Assembly (NCBI RefSeq): GCF_949628265.1
Contig: NC_088789.1
Span: forward strand, 32,543,883 to 32,607,882
DNA from: Cloeon dipterum
Lineage: Eukaryota > Arthropoda > Insecta > Ephemeroptera > Baetidae
Length of the DNA: 64,000 nt
Direction: 5' to 3'
Numbering within the stretch: the first letter of the stretch is position 1; each line of letters opens with the position of its first letter. This document shows positions 63,983 to 64,000 of the stretch, in pieces. Made by a program: the position numbers and the translations under genes. The notes beneath the pieces were generated by a model. It had not been told where the DNA came from. It saw only the letters and a list, made by a program, of their open reading frames with translations, and did no database searches.

Positions 63983-64000
63983 CTTTAGTAAAAAGAAACA

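Larger units (their letters stand above)
58810..64000. repeat. Inverted segmental duplication, arm A' (continues past window)
   Basis: Reverse complement of arm A. It begins at CCAATGCATAAACTC and runs to the window end, still matching the protease exon at 48509. Includes the truncated C2H2 member 7, the 61.9-62.2 kb GC-rich block and the protease 3' exons. Contains about 0.5 kb (61090-61575) not in arm A; that piece matches DNA at 28370-28620 and 25650-25930. Confidence 0.88.

Noticed and set aside
40005-64000. Inverted arms as haplotype duplicates wrongly joined
   Set aside because: Considered seriously. X/X' differ in ankyrin coding sequence, element B halves, promoter and microsatellite length, which is more than allelic-looking. 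A/A' are much closer, so misassembly is not fully excluded there.
1-64000. Transposon protein genes, CRISPR arrays, rRNA or tRNA genes
   Set aside because: No transposase, reverse transcriptase or integrase motifs in any long frame, no regularly spaced short repeats, and no tRNA-like cloverleaf with a recognisable T-loop noticed by eye. A tRNA scan was not possible.

Overview
This window is arthropod nuclear DNA, most probably insect. The grounds are: short AT-rich introns with GT-AG borders around GC-richer exons; a hemocytin/hemolectin-type gene (discoidin + VWD/C8/TIL + C-terminal cystine knot); ZAD-C2H2 zinc-finger genes, an arthropod-specific class; trypsin-like serine protease homologues with a signal peptide; and many short inverted-repeat (MITE-like) elements in introns. 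I cannot name the species. No bacterial, CRISPR, rRNA or recognisable tRNA features were seen.

Layout. (1) 0.5-16.6 kb, + strand: the last 29 coding exons (1,825 codons) of a hemocytin/hemolectin (Hml-like) gene. All exon phases join cleanly. Its introns hold four kinds of dispersed repeat, and its 5.4 kb intron holds a complete C2H2 gene on the opposite strand. (2) 16.9-34.0 kb, - strand: a tandem duplication with a period of about 9 kb. Each half is [C2H2 gene of about 262 aa] - [ZAD + 13-finger gene of about 510 aa] - [C-terminally truncated C2H2 gene of about 178 aa]. (3) 34.5-38.3 kb: ankyrin-repeat genes and relics. There is a truncated paralogue at 34.6-35.2 kb, broken fragments around 36 kb, and an intact 457-aa gene with a TATA box at 36.8-38.1 kb. 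(4) 40-64 kb: two pairs of inverted duplications arranged X (40.0-45.1) - protease gene - A (about 48.5-53.15) - X' (53.6-58.8) - A' (58.8-64.0 and beyond). X and X' each carry an intact ankyrin gene (516 and 519 aa), a spliced 5' leader with a core promoter, and the decaying last exons of a prolyl-endopeptidase-like gene. A and A' each carry the 3' end of a serine-protease-homologue gene and a truncated C2H2 gene.

How the parts relate. The hemocytin gene is the conserved anchor. Such proteins are secreted by hemocytes and act in clotting and aggregation. The rest is a fast-evolving cluster in which three families (C2H2 without ZAD, ZAD-C2H2, ankyrin) plus a serine protease homologue have been copied with large blocks of flanking DNA. 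The small C2H2 proteins share finger order with the ZAD proteins beside them, so they look like ZAD-less derivatives. Notable points: a serine protease homologue whose catalytic His is Asn, with a second, fully degenerate protease domain in front; a 2-bp insertion that breaks one protease copy but not the other; an apparent gene-conversion tract in the ankyrin pair; and an interleaved inverted-repeat architecture that could allow inversion of a 5.6 kb gene-bearing segment.

Limits: exon borders were read by eye from GT-AG signals and frame. Nothing was searched or aligned by machine. Repeat borders are good to roughly 10-30 bp.
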